DNA from: Candidatus Accumulibacter affinis
GTDB taxonomy: Bacteria; Pseudomonadota; Gammaproteobacteria; Burkholderiales; Rhodocyclaceae
DNA: 64,000 nt
Direction of reading: 5' to 3'
Assembly: GCA_016713625.1 (NCBI GenBank)
Contig: JADJOT010000009.1
Location: forward strand, 310,001-374,000
Shown here piece by piece: positions 1 through 7,582 of the stretch; within the stretch, counting starts at the first letter, position 1, and every line of letters starts with the position of its first letter. The notes beneath the pieces were generated by a model, which saw only the letters and a list, made by a program, of their open reading frames with translations, did not search any database and was not told where the DNA came from. The position numbers and the translations under genes were made by a program.

Positions 1-2
1 CC

Positions 3-1781
3 GTCGTCCTCAGCGATGCACTCGGGCGTCCCCTGCTGCCCTCGGTGGTGCGCTACCTGCCTGACGGCCACAGCGAAGTCGGTTACGAGGCGCAGGCCAA
101 ACAGGCGCTCGATCCACGCAACACCGTCGTTTCGGTCAAGCGCTTCATGGGCCGCGGGCTGCACGACATCGAACATCACGAAGGTATGCCCTACCTCTTC
201 GATGACGCCCCGGGGATGCTGCGCCTGCACACTGTCGCCGGGCTGAAAAGTCCGGTCGAAGTCTCGGCCGAGATCCTGCGCACCCTGCGCCTGCGTGCCG
301 AAGCTTCCCTCGGCGGCGCGCTGCTTGGCGCGGTGATCACCGTCCCGGCCTACTTTGACGACGCACAGCGGCAGGCCACCAAGGACGCCGCCAGGGTCGC
401 CGGCCTGCCGGTGCTGCGCCTGCTCAACGAACCGACCGCGGCAGCGATTGCCTACGGCCTCGACAACGCCGCCGAGGGTGTCTATGCAGTCTATGACCTC
501 GGCGGTGGCACTTTCGACATCTCGATCCTCAAACTCGCGCGTGGCATCTTCGAGGTGCTGGCAACCGGTGGCGACTCGGCGCTCGGCGGCGACGATTTCG
601 ACCATCGCATCTTCTGCTGGATGCTCGAAGCAGCGGAACTCAAGCCCTTGTCGGTCGAGGATTCGCGGATGCTCCTGACGCGCGCTCGCGAAGCCAAGGA
701 ATACCTCACCTTTCACGGCGTTGCCCCGATCAACGCTCGCCTCAACAGCGGCGAACTGGTCGATCTGACACTGACCACCGAGATCTTTGCCGGGATCACC
801 CAGACCCTGGTTGCCAAGACCATGCAACCGGTCAAAAAGGCTCTGCGCGACGCCGGCCTGTCGGTTTCCGAGGTCAAGGGCGTAGTGATGGTCGGCGGCG
901 CGACGCGCATGCCGCAGGTGCAGCGCGCCGTTGGCGATTTCTTCCGCCAGGATCCACTGAACAATCTCGATCCCGACAAGGTGGTCGCCATCGGCGCGGC
1001 AAAACAGGCCAACCTGCTGGCCGGCAACGGCGCGGCCGGCGACGACTGGCTGCTGCTCGACGTGATTCCCCTGTCGCTGGGTCTCGAAACCATGGGCGGT
1101 CTGGTCGAGAAGATCATTCCCCGCAACGCGACCATCCCGACGGCGCGCGCGCAGGAGTTCACCACCTTCCGCGACGGCCAGACGGCGCTGGCCGTGCACG
1201 TCGTGCAGGGCGAGCGCGAGCTGGTCAGCGACTGCCGTTCGTTGGCACGCTTCGAGCTGCGCGGCATTCCGCCATTGGTGGCGGGTGCGGCACGCATTCG
1301 CGTCACCTTCCAGGTCGACGCCGACGGCCTGCTGGCGGTGACTGCGCGCGAGCAGGCCTCCGGCGTCGAGGCAAGCATCGTCGTCAAGCCCTCGTACGGG
1401 CTGTCCGACGACGAGATCGCCGGCATGCTCAAGGACTCGCTGCTGCACGTCAAGGACGATGCGCTGCAGCGCGCGCTCAAGGAATCGCAGGTCGATGCCG
1501 AGCGCCTGGTCGAAGCGGTGCGAGCAGCGCTCGCCAGCGACGGTGACCTGCTTGGCGCCGAGGAACTGGCGCGCGTAGACCGCGACATCGCCAGCCTGCA
1601 GGCCGCTGCACGCGGCGACAACCGGCGTCAGATCATGCTCGCGATGGACGACCTCGAAGCCGACACCAAGGATTTCGCCGCACGCCGCATGGACAAGTCG
1701 ATCCGCCGCGCTTTTGCCGGCCGCAACATCAACGAACTCGACAGCGAAACGGCCGTGGCGCACACCGGAGAGCCCGCATGA
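3..1781 (+). CDS. hscA: Fe-S assembly chaperone HscA (5' end outside the window)
   Basis: Hsp70-family ATPase that, with HscB, helps transfer Fe-S clusters from the IscU scaffold. The frame is open from base 3, so the N-terminal ATPase start lies to the left. Visible Hsp70 signatures are NEPTAAAIAYGLD, DLGGGTFDISIL (phosphate loop) and VVMVGGATRMPQVQ (adenosine contact), followed by the beta-sandwich substrate domain (DVIPLSLGLETMGG) and an alpha-helical lid. The gene overlaps fdx by four bases (ATGA) and is followed by iscX, the canonical hscA-fdx-iscX order, which separates it from DnaK. The internal GTG at 45 is not the real start. The name is secure from motifs plus neighbours. Confidence 0.95.
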   Translation, partial: VVLSDALGRPLLPSVVRYLPDGHSEVGYEAQAKQALDPRNTVVSVKRFMGRGLHDIEHHEGMPYLFDDAPGMLRLHTVAGLKSPVEVSAEILRTLRLRAEASLGGALLGAVITVPAYFDDAQRQATKDAARVAGLPVLRLLNEPTAAAIAYGLDNAAEGVYAVYDLGGGTFDISILKLARGIFEVLATGGDSALGGDDFDHRIFCWMLEAAELKPLSVEDSRMLLTRAREAKEYLTFHGVAPINARLNSGELVDLTLTTEIFAGITQTLVAKTMQPVKKALRDAGLSVSEVKGVVMVGGATRMPQVQRAVGDFFRQDPLNNLDPDKVVAIGAAKQANLLAGNGAAGDDWLLLDVIPLSLGLETMGGLVEKIIPRNATIPTARAQEFTTFRDGQTALAVHVVQGERELVSDCRSLARFELRGIPPLVAGAARIRVTFQVDADGLLAVTAREQASGVEASIVVKPSYGLSDDEIAGMLKDSLLHVKDDALQRALKESQVDAERLVEAVRAALASDGDLLGAEELARVDRDIASLQAAARGDNRRQIMLAMDDLEADTKDFAARRMDKSIRRAFAGRNINELDSETAVAHTGEPA

Positions 1782-2119
1782 CCCAGATCATCGTTCTGCC
1801 GCACATCGAACTCTGTCCGGACGGCGCGGTCATCGAGGCGCGACCCGGCGAATCGCTGTGTCAGAACCTGCTCGAGCACGGCATCGCCATCGAGCACGCC
1901 TGCGAGATGTCCTGCGCCTGCACCACCTGCCACGTCATCGTGCGCGAAGGTTTCGCCGCGCTGGAACCTTCCGACGAGGTCGAGGACGACCTGCTCGACA
2001 AGGCCTGGGGTCTCGAACCGAATTCACGCCTGTCGTGTCAGGCGATCGTGAACGCAACGCCGCTGCTGATCGAGATCCCGCGTTACTCGATCAACATGAC
2101 CAAGGAGGGCCATCGATGA
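1778..2119 (+). CDS. fdx: ISC-type [2Fe-2S] ferredoxin
   Basis: Adrenodoxin-type [2Fe-2S] ferredoxin of 113 aa that supplies electrons to the ISC iron-sulfur assembly machinery in the cytoplasm. The cluster ligands are visible as Cys42, Cys48 and Cys51 in ACEMSCACTTCH and Cys87 in RLSCQA, matching the spacing of E. coli Fdx (the extra Cys46 is also typical). The start codon overlaps the hscA stop (ATGA), so translation is probably coupled. The stop overlaps the iscX start in the same way. Length is normal for the family. Confidence 0.96.
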   Translation: MTQIIVLPHIELCPDGAVIEARPGESLCQNLLEHGIAIEHACEMSCACTTCHVIVREGFAALEPSDEVEDDLLDKAWGLEPNSRLSCQAIVNATPLLIEIPRYSINMTKEGHR

Positions 2120-2310
2120 AATGGACCGACAGCAACGAAATCGCCATCGAACTCGCGGAAGCCCACCCCGAGCTCGATCCGCTGAAAATCAACTTCGTCG
2201 ACCTGATGAACGCCGTGCTCGCCTTGCCCGGCTTTGACGACGACGCCAGACATTGCGGCGAGAAAATCCTCGAAGCGATCCAGCAGGCCTGGATCGACGA
2301 ACTGACATGA
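2116..2310 (+). CDS. iscX: Fe-S assembly protein IscX
   Basis: Small acidic protein (64 aa) that binds IscS and iron and modulates the rate of cluster assembly. The sequence starts MKWTDSNEIAIELAEAHPEL and contains the FDDD and EKILEAIQQAWIDE segments that characterise IscX (YfhJ). It begins inside the fdx stop codon (ATGA overlap) and its own stop overlaps the next gene, so the four genes here look like one transcript. A longer reading frame upstream in the same phase lacks homology and is not the start. Confidence 0.94.
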   Translation: MKWTDSNEIAIELAEAHPELDPLKINFVDLMNAVLALPGFDDDARHCGEKILEAIQQAWIDELT

Positions 2311-2696
2311 AGCCCGACGACATGGGCGGCGGCCAGCGCAACGTCCTCGGTGGGCCACTGGGTTCGTGCAGCGAAAAGCCGGTCACCGGATTCTTCCGCG
2401 ACGGTTGCTGCAACACCAGCGACGAAGACTTCGGCAGTCACACCATTTGCGTGCTGCTCACCGCCGACTTCCTCGAATTCTCGAAGGCGCGTGGCAACGA
2501 CCTGTCGACGCCGCGCCCCGAATACGGCTTCCCCGGCCTCCACCCCGGCGACCGCTGGTGCCTCTGCGCTCCCCGCTGGCGCGAAGCCCTGCAAGCCGGC
2601 AAAGCGCCACACGTCGTCCTCAACGCCACCAACGAAGCGGCGCTGCTGATCGTCAGCCTCGACGACCTGAAGCGGCATGCGGTCGATCTGAACTGA
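2307..2696 (+). CDS. DUF2237 family protein
   Basis: A 129-aa protein beginning MKPDDMGGGQRNVLGGPLG, with the DUF2237 hallmarks GFFRDGCCNT and HPGDRWCLCAPRW and conserved cysteines. DUF2237 members are small cytoplasmic proteins of unknown function. I chose the ATG at 2307, which overlaps the iscX stop; the frame extends upstream but that part is the shadow of iscX. Its position as last gene of the isc transcript is suggestive, but no iron-sulfur role can be claimed from sequence. Confidence 0.85.
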   Translation: MKPDDMGGGQRNVLGGPLGSCSEKPVTGFFRDGCCNTSDEDFGSHTICVLLTADFLEFSKARGNDLSTPRPEYGFPGLHPGDRWCLCAPRWREALQAGKAPHVVLNATNEAALLIVSLDDLKRHAVDLN

Positions 2697-3100
2697 CTGA
2701 CGGGTCTTGGGCGGCAGCCTTGGCCGCTGTCGGACCGTCGGTAGTTCCTCTCTTGCTGACTGCCTCTTTTGTGCTGCACGGCTGCGCCTGGAACTTCCTT
2801 GCCTCTCGTTCAGGAGAGTGCCGCTCGTCGTAGCAGGCGGTGAGGCGCGACACCCAGTCGCTGCGGGCCTGCTGCGTCCGCATGCTATAGTGCGTCAAAC
2901 GGATGCGGTCGCGCAGCTTGTCGAGCCGCCGCCGGTGGCGGAGCCGGGAAGGCATTGACGCAATTGCCGCAAGCTTTAGTGGACCGGGCGATGACGCAGC
3001 TCGCTGTTTTGTTGAAGAATTTTCTGATGGCAGTGCATTCATCCAGGATAACGACGCAAAGCTTTGCGTCTCGTAGAATTGCTACTTCACGTTAGCCGCC
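2697..3100. other. intergenic stretch with a perfect palindrome
   Basis: Apart from the integrase-like scrap on the minus strand I see no coding potential. An 18-bp perfect palindrome, GACGCAAAGCTTTGCGTC, lies at 3053-3070, about 30 bases before the DUF2971 start. GTTAGCCGCC at about 3089-3098 directly precedes that start, and its inverted complement CATGGCGGCT follows the gene's stop at 3843-3852. The palindrome could be an operator or part of a recombination site; neither is proven. Confidence 0.5.
2760..2960 (-). pseudogene. possible integron/phage integrase N-terminal fragment
   Basis: On the minus strand the translation contains RLDKLRDRIRLTHYSMRTQ followed by QARSDWVSRL and a later RHSPE. 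This resembles the SAM-like core-binding N-terminus of integron-type tyrosine recombinases (LRDxIRxxHYSxRTxxxYxxWxxR). No catalytic domain follows: after about 50 residues similarity stops and the frame runs into unrelated sequence. If correct, it is a short relic. The match is by eye only and the fragment is small, so this is tentative. Confidence 0.4.
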
Positions 3101-3841
3101 ATGAGCCCCGTAGTTATCCATATCCCAGGAAAGCCCAGGCTTCATAGCGAGTTGAAAGGCACCGACGTTCTTTGGCGCTACCTGGATGCTGCCAAGTTCT
3201 TTGATTTCATTCACCATCAAACACTTTTCTTCTGTCGCGGCGATCAGTTCGGCGACAAATTTGAGGGCGCGTTTACCGAGTCTCTGAAACACGCCATCGA
3301 GAAGTCCTACCAAGACAACCATATCGACTTTACGTACGAGGAATTTCGGAAACGACTAAGAGAGCGCGTCTTCGTCAACTGCTGGCACAAGAGTCTTGAC
3401 GACAGCATGGCCATGTGGAGCATCTATGGCAGATCATCATGCTCCGTAGCCATTACGACGACCGTAGAAAAACTGCGCAGCGCTCTTCAAGAACAGCAGC
3501 TTCCTTACGACATATCAATCGAGCGAGTTGAGTACGTCAAGCACTGGCGAGACCCCGATCTCGACATCGCCCCATACTCTCGTGTCTTCGCATACAAGAC
3601 CAAGGCCTATGAGTTCGAGAAGGAAGTTCGCGTTCTCATTGATCGGTCTGCCGGAGAATTCGAAACGCCAATGCCGGACGTTGGCATGAGCATAAAGGTC
3701 AATCAAGCAACATTGCTCAGAAGCATCGTTATTGCTCCAGAAGCGCCTGTCTGGTTCGAGACCCTAGTTCGAGCGGCATCTGAACGGTATGAGATCCTTG
3801 CTCCCGTCGGCAGATCAAAGCTCGCCTTTGACCCCGTGTAA
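3101..3841 (+). CDS. DUF2971 domain protein
   Basis: A 246-aa protein of the DUF2971 family. The N-terminal pattern is typical: LWRYLDAAKFFDFIHHQTLFF, then CRGDQFGDKFEG, with the later WSIYG and FEKEVRVLI segments. The function of the family is unknown; members are frequent in defence islands, integrons and other accessory DNA. No signal peptide or membrane segment is present. Base composition is noticeably lower in GC than the flanking isc operon, which fits transfer. It stands alone, with a possible integrase relic upstream and IS21 debris downstream. Confidence 0.8.
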   Translation: MSPVVIHIPGKPRLHSELKGTDVLWRYLDAAKFFDFIHHQTLFFCRGDQFGDKFEGAFTESLKHAIEKSYQDNHIDFTYEEFRKRLRERVFVNCWHKSLDDSMAMWSIYGRSSCSVAITTTVEKLRSALQEQQLPYDISIERVEYVKHWRDPDLDIAPYSRVFAYKTKAYEFEKEVRVLIDRSAGEFETPMPDVGMSIKVNQATLLRSIVIAPEAPVWFETLVRAASERYEILAPVGRSKLAFDPV

Positions 3842-4200
3842 CATGGCGGCTCTTAAGTCACTCCTTCTAAGTGCTTGATTTTCTGTACACCATGCGGAGT
3901 GACTTCGGGGCGGTTTGCGGCCACCGGCCCGATTACTTCGCTAACCCCTCGATCCAAGGGACGCCCGAGAAGCTGCGCTTCTCGGTCCCCTCGCTTCGCT
4001 CGGTCGCCCCTGATCTCGAACGTTCGGCGGCGTCTGCATCGGGTTACTCACTGGTTTTCAAGTCTGCGTTGGCAGACCGGTCGGACCTCCATTCCGTACG
4101 GGGGCACAGATGTCCCAGCTGCTGTGAGCGGCGGTGTGAACTTCGTGCGAATTGGGCGGTTTGAAATCCACGACCGAAGTCTTGCCGTAGGGGGTGTGAT
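3842..4200. other. gene-free stretch between DUF2971 and istB
   Basis: No supported gene. An 8-bp stem hairpin (CCGAGAAG loop CTTCTCGG) lies at about 3965-3985. The right part probably contains the unrecognised terminus of the IS21-type element whose istB remnant starts at 4201. Confidence 0.4.
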
Positions 4201-4982
4201 TCAGGCCTCGATCTGGTCTTTCATGCGATAGCTCTTGCCCTCGATGAGGATGGTTTCGGCGTGATGAAGGAGGCGATCGAGGAGTGCCGAGGTGAGCGTC
4301 GTATCGTGATTGAAGATCTCTGGCCAGTGCTTGTAGGCGCGATTGGTCGTGACGATCATGGCGGCATGCTCGTAGCGTTCGCTGATGACCTGGAAAGCAG
4401 ATCGGCGCCATGCTTGTCGATCGGCAGATAGCCGAGTTCGTCGACGACCAGGAGGCGAGGCTGGAGATACTTGTGCAGTTCACGCTTCAGATTGCCATGC
4501 GTCTGTGCTGCCGAGAGGGAATTGATGATATCGACCGCGGTGGTGAAGAGGACCGAGTAGCCCCGCAGACAGGCGGTATGCCCCAGGGCGATACTGAGAT
4601 GGCTTTTACCCAAACCAACATTGGCGATGAAGATCAGGTTCGCCTTGTCCTCGATGAAGCGCAGGCGGAAGAGATTCTGGATCTGGGGCCGGTTGATCTT
4701 CTGCGGCCAAGCCCAGTCGAACGAGTCGAGCGTCTTGAGCACCGGGAATCGGGCGAGCGCCACTCGTCGCTGAATACTGCGGTCTTCGCGGCGGTGCGCC
4801 TCGCCTTCGATCAGTCGCGCGAGATAGTCGACGTGCGGCCAGTGCTGGGCGCCAGCCTCCTGGATCAGCGACTCAAAATGCTCAAGGACGTACGACATTT
4901 TGAGTTCCCTCAAGTGCGTACGCAGCGGTTCGGTAACGGTTTGGGGGGTGCCCGAGCTGGCTCGCTCAGTGGTCATCGCCAT
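4201..4982 (-). pseudogene. istB: IstB-like ATPase of an IS21-family element, frameshifted
   Basis: IstB is the AAA+ helper ATPase of IS21 transposition. The N-terminal part reads MAMTTERASSG and LRTHLRELKMSYVLEHFESL, then the ATP-binding region FIANVGLGKSHLSIALG (the P-loop has V where T/P is usual) and Walker B LLVVDELGYLPID. At about 4396-4403 one T is missing from CTTT(T)CC on the coding strand. Restoring it lets the frame continue through the expected sequence (SERYEHAAMIVTTNR, then HAETILIEGKSYR) to a TGA at 4201, for a normal 260 aa. The ATG at 4982 overlaps the end of an istA fragment. It could be a single-base sequencing error. Confidence 0.85.
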
Positions 4983-5115
4983 GCCTTTCATAAAGGGAGA
5001 GATCCGGTGCTGCGATCTCGATTTCCAGGAGGTCCTGGCGGCGGGTGAGATGCAGCGCACTGGGTTCAGGCGTCTCGCGGGCGCGCATCTCCAGGATATT
5101 GGCGATGCACGACCA
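4966..5115 (-). pseudogene. istA: 3' remnant of IS21 istA
   Basis: Reading minus strand into the istB start gives NILEMRARETPEPSALHL and DLLEIEIAAPDLSLYERHGDDH, ending in TGA at 4966-4968 and overlapping the istB start, as expected for the istA C-terminus. The frame is cut at 5115/5116, exactly where the dispersed GGCCGGGGTCAAGTC repeat begins. Identification rests mostly on position and coupling to istB because so little remains. Confidence 0.5.
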
Positions 5116-5143
5116 AGGCCGGGGTCAAGTCTAACATTCCAAC
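5116..5143 (+). repeat. dispersed motif, copy 1
   Basis: First copy of the 28-bp motif that begins AGGCCGGGGTCAAGTC and ends CTAACATTCCAAC. Other copies sit at 5651-5678, 5919-5946, 12805-12830 (variant), 13454-13481, 13594-13621, 16431-16452 (shortened) and 27909-27980 (iterated head). Here it lies 28 bases before the start codon of a RAYT remnant. It truncates istA. Confidence 0.85.
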
Positions 5144-5171
5144 ATTAAGCGAAACTCGCTACGCTTGCCAA

Positions 5172-5262
5172 ATGGCTAGACCGCTAAGGCTGCAATTCGC
5201 TGGGAGCCGTTTATCATTTCACGTCACGCGGAGATCGAAGGAAACAGATTTTCCTAAGCCAT
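5172..5262 (+). pseudogene. RAYT (REP-associated tyrosine transposase) N-terminal remnant, copy A
   Basis: The ATG at 5172 opens MARPLRLQFAG, and after one frame change continues VYHFTSRGDRRKQIFLSHADR, the diagnostic N-terminus of IS200-like RAYT transposases. The break is one extra G in GCTGGGAGCC (GCTGGAGCC restores AGAVYH). The same extra G occurs in the two other copies nearby, so it predates the duplications and is not a random read error. Similarity ends after about 33 codons, before the HUH and catalytic Tyr motifs, so it is dead. Confidence 0.8.
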
Positions 5263-5645
5263 GCTGACCGCAGCGGTCAGGTCTACCCGGTCTTTCTTTT
5301 TGCCTCCGGGCGGGCTACGAGCGAGCGCTTTACGCATTCTGGCTCCCTCACAGGCAAAAAGAAAGACTCCGCTAAGCGACACGCATCGGGTGGCGATCTC
5401 GAACGAGTGTCTGGAGGGCAATACATTTCCGAAACTTACCAAGAAATACGACCCTTTTACGGGCTTTCCAGGCGGTTGTCAGGTGTAGTTTCGGAAATGA
5501 TTTCTGTGCTTTGGCATATGCTCAAAATTTACTGTGGCGGTGGGCGCATGGGGACCAGCGGCGGCCGAGGCCATTGACAGCTCACAGGCGGCGGACGCTC
5601 TACACCTTATGAACGATTCCGGCCTGCTTGAGGATGGCGTTGGCG
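5210..5645. repeat. 436-bp direct repeat, left copy
   Basis: This segment is repeated almost exactly at 6194-6629. It begins in the RAYT remnant at TTTATCATTTCACG, includes an inverted repeat (5290-5367), a scrap resembling IS91 transposase (HRVAISNE at about 5384-5410), and ends with 47 bp matching the 3' end of the hicA gene at 6583-6629. Because the right copy continues into intact hicA, the left copy must be the derived one. Confidence 0.85.
5290..5367. repeat. inverted repeat, 16-bp arms
   Basis: Arms GTCTTTCTTTTTGCCT (5290-5305) and its exact complement (5352-5367) enclose a GC-rich loop. The same structure recurs at 6274-6351 in the right copy. The left arm resembles the GGGTCAGGTCTTTC head found at 7134-7155 where another gene is cut off, so it may be an end of a RAYT/REP-type element. 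Confidence 0.8.
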
Positions 5646-5647
5646 CT

Positions 5648-5915
5648 GCAAGGCCGGGGTCAAGTCTAACATTCCAACATTAAGCGAAACTCGCTACGCT
5701 TGCCAAATGGCTAGACCGCTAAGGCTGCAATTCGCTGGGAGCCGTTTATCCTAGATTCCTCTGTTGGGCTTTGACCGGATCTGGTGAAAGCCAGCATTGG
5801 CAAGGGTTTGTGGCCAATTTTTGCAACTGCGCTACAGTTCCCTTTGGGTGTCCTGGAGACATTCGAAAAATCCAATCTTCATAGTCACTTAGCCGCCATT
5901 CCTGGCTTCAACTGA
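5648..5915. repeat. 268-bp tandem unit 1
   Basis: Unit 1 of a perfect-phase tandem duplication (period 268). It carries the dispersed motif at 5651, the RAYT start at 5707, and most of a MITE from 5750, whose last 10 bases are missing because unit 2 starts at 5916. The two units differ at one noticed base (CATAGTCACT versus CATAGCCACT). Confidence 0.9.
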
Positions 5916-6183
5916 GCAAGGCCGGGGTCAAGTCTAACATTCCAACATTAAGCGAAACTCGCTACGCTTGCCAAATGGCTAGACCGCTAAGGCTGCAATT
6001 CGCTGGGAGCCGTTTATCCTAGATTCCTCTGTTGGGCTTTGACCGGATCTGGTGAAAGCCAGCATTGGCAAGGGTTTGTGGCCAATTTTTGCAACTGCGC
6101 TACAGTTCCCTTTGGGTGTCCTGGAGACATTCGAAAAATCCAATCTTCATAGCCACTTAGCCGCCATTCCTGGCTTCAACTGA
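5916..6183. repeat. 268-bp tandem unit 2
   Basis: Second copy of the tandem unit, with the motif at 5919-5946, RAYT start at 5975 and the MITE from 6018. Only here is the right MITE end complete, at 6193, followed by the rest of the interrupted RAYT remnant. Unit 2 is therefore the original arrangement and unit 1 the duplication. Confidence 0.9.
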
Positions 6184-6193
6184 GGAATCTAGG
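6018..6193. mobile_element. 176-bp MITE with IS1380-like ends
   Basis: Terminal inverted repeats CCTAGATTCCTC at the left and GAGGAATCTAGG at the right, extendable to about 17 bp (GTTG/CAAC after one mismatch). It is flanked by a 5-bp target duplication TTTAT at 6013-6017 and 6194-6198. Removing the element and one TTTAT restores exactly the uninterrupted RAYT remnant seen at 5200-5220. No ORF inside. The CCTAGATTC ends and AT-rich 5-bp duplication are like those of ISEcp1 of the IS1380 family, so the transposase may be supplied by such an element; that link is inference. Confidence 0.85.
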
Positions 6194-6629
6194 TTTATCA
6201 TTTCACGTCACGCGGAGATCGAAGGAAACAGATTTTCCTAAGCCATGCTGACCGCAGCGGTCAGGTCTACCCGGTCTTTCTTTTTGCCTCCGGGCGGGCT
6301 ACGAGCGAGCGTTTTACGCATTCTGGCTCCCTCACAGGCAAAAAGAAAGACTCCGCTAAGCGACACGCATCGGGTGGCGATCTCGAACGAGTGTCTGGAG
6401 GGCATACATTTCCGAAACTTCGCAAGAAATACGACCCTTTTACGGGCTTTCCAGGCGGTTGTCAGGTGTAGTTTCGGAAATGATTTATGTGCTTTGGCAT
6501 ATGCTCAAAATTTACTGTGGCGGTGGGCGCATGGGGACCAGCGGCGGCCGAGGCCATTGACAGCTCACAGGCGGCGGACGCTCTACACCTTATGAACGAT
6601 TCCGGCCTGCTTGAGGATGGCGTTGGCGA
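6194..6629. repeat. 436-bp direct repeat, right copy
   Basis: Right copy of the 5210-5645 segment, continuing the MITE-interrupted RAYT remnant and running into the 3' end of hicA. Includes the 16-bp-arm inverted repeat at 6274-6351. A few base differences exist (for example GCGCTTTACG versus GCGTTTTACG, and GGGCAATACA versus GGGCATACA). Confidence 0.85.
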
Positions 6630-6780
6630 GCACGCGGGAAGCAATGGTCACGGCCACGGGAAAGGATCGGCCGTTGATGGGGCTGTGCCAGATTTCGTGA
6701 CTGCCCTTGCCTTGGCGCCTCAGCTCGCAGCCGTGGTCGAGCAAAATTTTCCGCAGGGGAGCGTAGAACCCACTTCCCAC
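6583..6780 (-). CDS. hicA: HicA-family toxin (YcfA-like)
   Basis: A 65-aa protein starting with GTG at 6780, with the HicA/YcfA layout: LRKILLDHGCELRRQGKGSHEIW, then FPVAVTIASRVLANAILKQAGI. The catalytic His of the small dsRBD-like mRNA interferase is expected in GSHEIW and is present. The upstream antitoxin stop is 3 bases away, giving antitoxin-toxin order, the reverse of most hicAB loci but common for the DUF1902 type. The last 47 bp are duplicated at 5599-5645. Confidence 0.8.
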   Translation of the reverse strand: MGSGFYAPLRKILLDHGCELRRQGKGSHEIWHSPINGRSFPVAVTIASRVLANAILKQAGIVHKV

Positions 6781-6783
6781 GGG

Positions 6784-7053
6784 TCAGCCGACGAGCAAAT
6801 CGCGCGCCGAAAATCCTGTGGCGTGAATGAAATCGATCCGAGTCGTTTCCAGATCGAAATCAAGGCCGTTTTCCGCGGCGACTTCGGGGGCAATCTCCCA
6901 GAAGCGTTTCGTCAGCGCATCATAGGTGGGCGCTTCTGTAGCGACGCTCAACGCATCGCACGACGCCACCCACATGCCGCTTTCCTCGTCATGAATGACT
7001 TCGGCCATGTAGGTAGCCCCAGGCTTCTGCGCGGTGAAAGGACGAACGTTCAT
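6784..7053 (-). CDS. HicB-like/DUF1902 antitoxin
   Basis: An 89-aa protein with the DUF1902/HicB core AEVIHDEESGMWVASCDAL, then TEAPTYDALTKRFWEIAPE and AAENGLD. Family members neutralise the adjacent HicA toxin. I start at ATG 7053 (MNVRPFTAQKP); an alternative internal ATG (MAEVIHDEE) is 15 codons in. It lies 3 bases upstream of hicA and both read minus strand, so they form a type II toxin-antitoxin operon that seems intact despite the repeats on its right and left. Confidence 0.78.
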   Translation of the reverse strand: MNVRPFTAQKPGATYMAEVIHDEESGMWVASCDALSVATEAPTYDALTKRFWEIAPEVAAENGLDFDLETTRIDFIHATGFSARDLLVG

Positions 7054-7058
7054 GGCCA

Positions 7059-7502
7059 CTATCCTACACCCCTTGACACCCCGCCGGCAACGGGCAGCCT
7101 TGTCCAACGTGGTATGAAAAGGAGCATCGGCGGGGTCAGGTCTTTCTTTTTTCCCACATCAAGTTCAGGCGCCTTGTCGAAGAGGGTACGCAGGTTGTCC
7201 GAGCGGCCGAGGAGGGTCGCAATGTCCGACGGGGCGACGAAAAACGCCCGCAAGGCCGGATCGGCAGACCAGGACGTCGACGAAACGGGCCGGATAGCGG
7301 GCAGCGCCCGGGCCTGCTCACGCAAGAATTCGATCGTGGTCGCGACAGCGGGTGTCAGGCGTTTTTGGCAGGTTGGCAGCAGCTTGAGTCGGGGGTTGGT
7401 CAGCGTGATCGCTTTCTCGACCCCCCATTGCACCAACTCGTCGGATACCCGATCCGGATCGTACTGGCCCGGTCGGTTCTTGAACCAGTCGACAATACCC
7501 AT
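7059..7502 (-). pseudogene. unrecognised protein, 3' end replaced by a repeat
   Basis: Starts at ATG 7502 with a good ribosome site (TTGGAGGACGCC) and reads MGIVDWFKNRPGQYDPDRVS, then VEKAITLTNPRLKLLP and FLREQARALPAIRP. I do not recognise a family. At about 7155-7134 the translation becomes KKKDLTPP, which is simply the GGGTCAGGTCTTTC repeat head read backwards, so the native C-terminus is lost. The part from 7059 to 7134 is repeat-derived. Confidence 0.55.
7134..7158 (+). repeat. second dispersed head motif (GGGTCAGGTCTTTC type)
   Basis: GGCGGGGTCAGGTCTTTC followed by a T run. It resembles the left arm of the inverted repeats at 5290 and 6274 and the other motif GGGGTCAAGTC, and marks the point where the preceding gene is cut. 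Likely an end of another RAYT/REP-like unit. Confidence 0.6.
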
Positions 7503-7582
7503 GGCGTCCTCCAATCGAAAACACTAGCCGCTTCAATTATAGGGCCACCAACCGTGAGCGAAAGACGGAAAATGGGATTCCG

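Noticed and set aside
713..1621. 302-aa minus-strand ORF
   Set aside because: Antisense of hscA.
5116..6200. CRISPR-like look of repeated short units
   Set aside because: Spacing is irregular, units are 268 and 436 bp and contain transposon relics; no spacer-repeat pattern and no cas genes.
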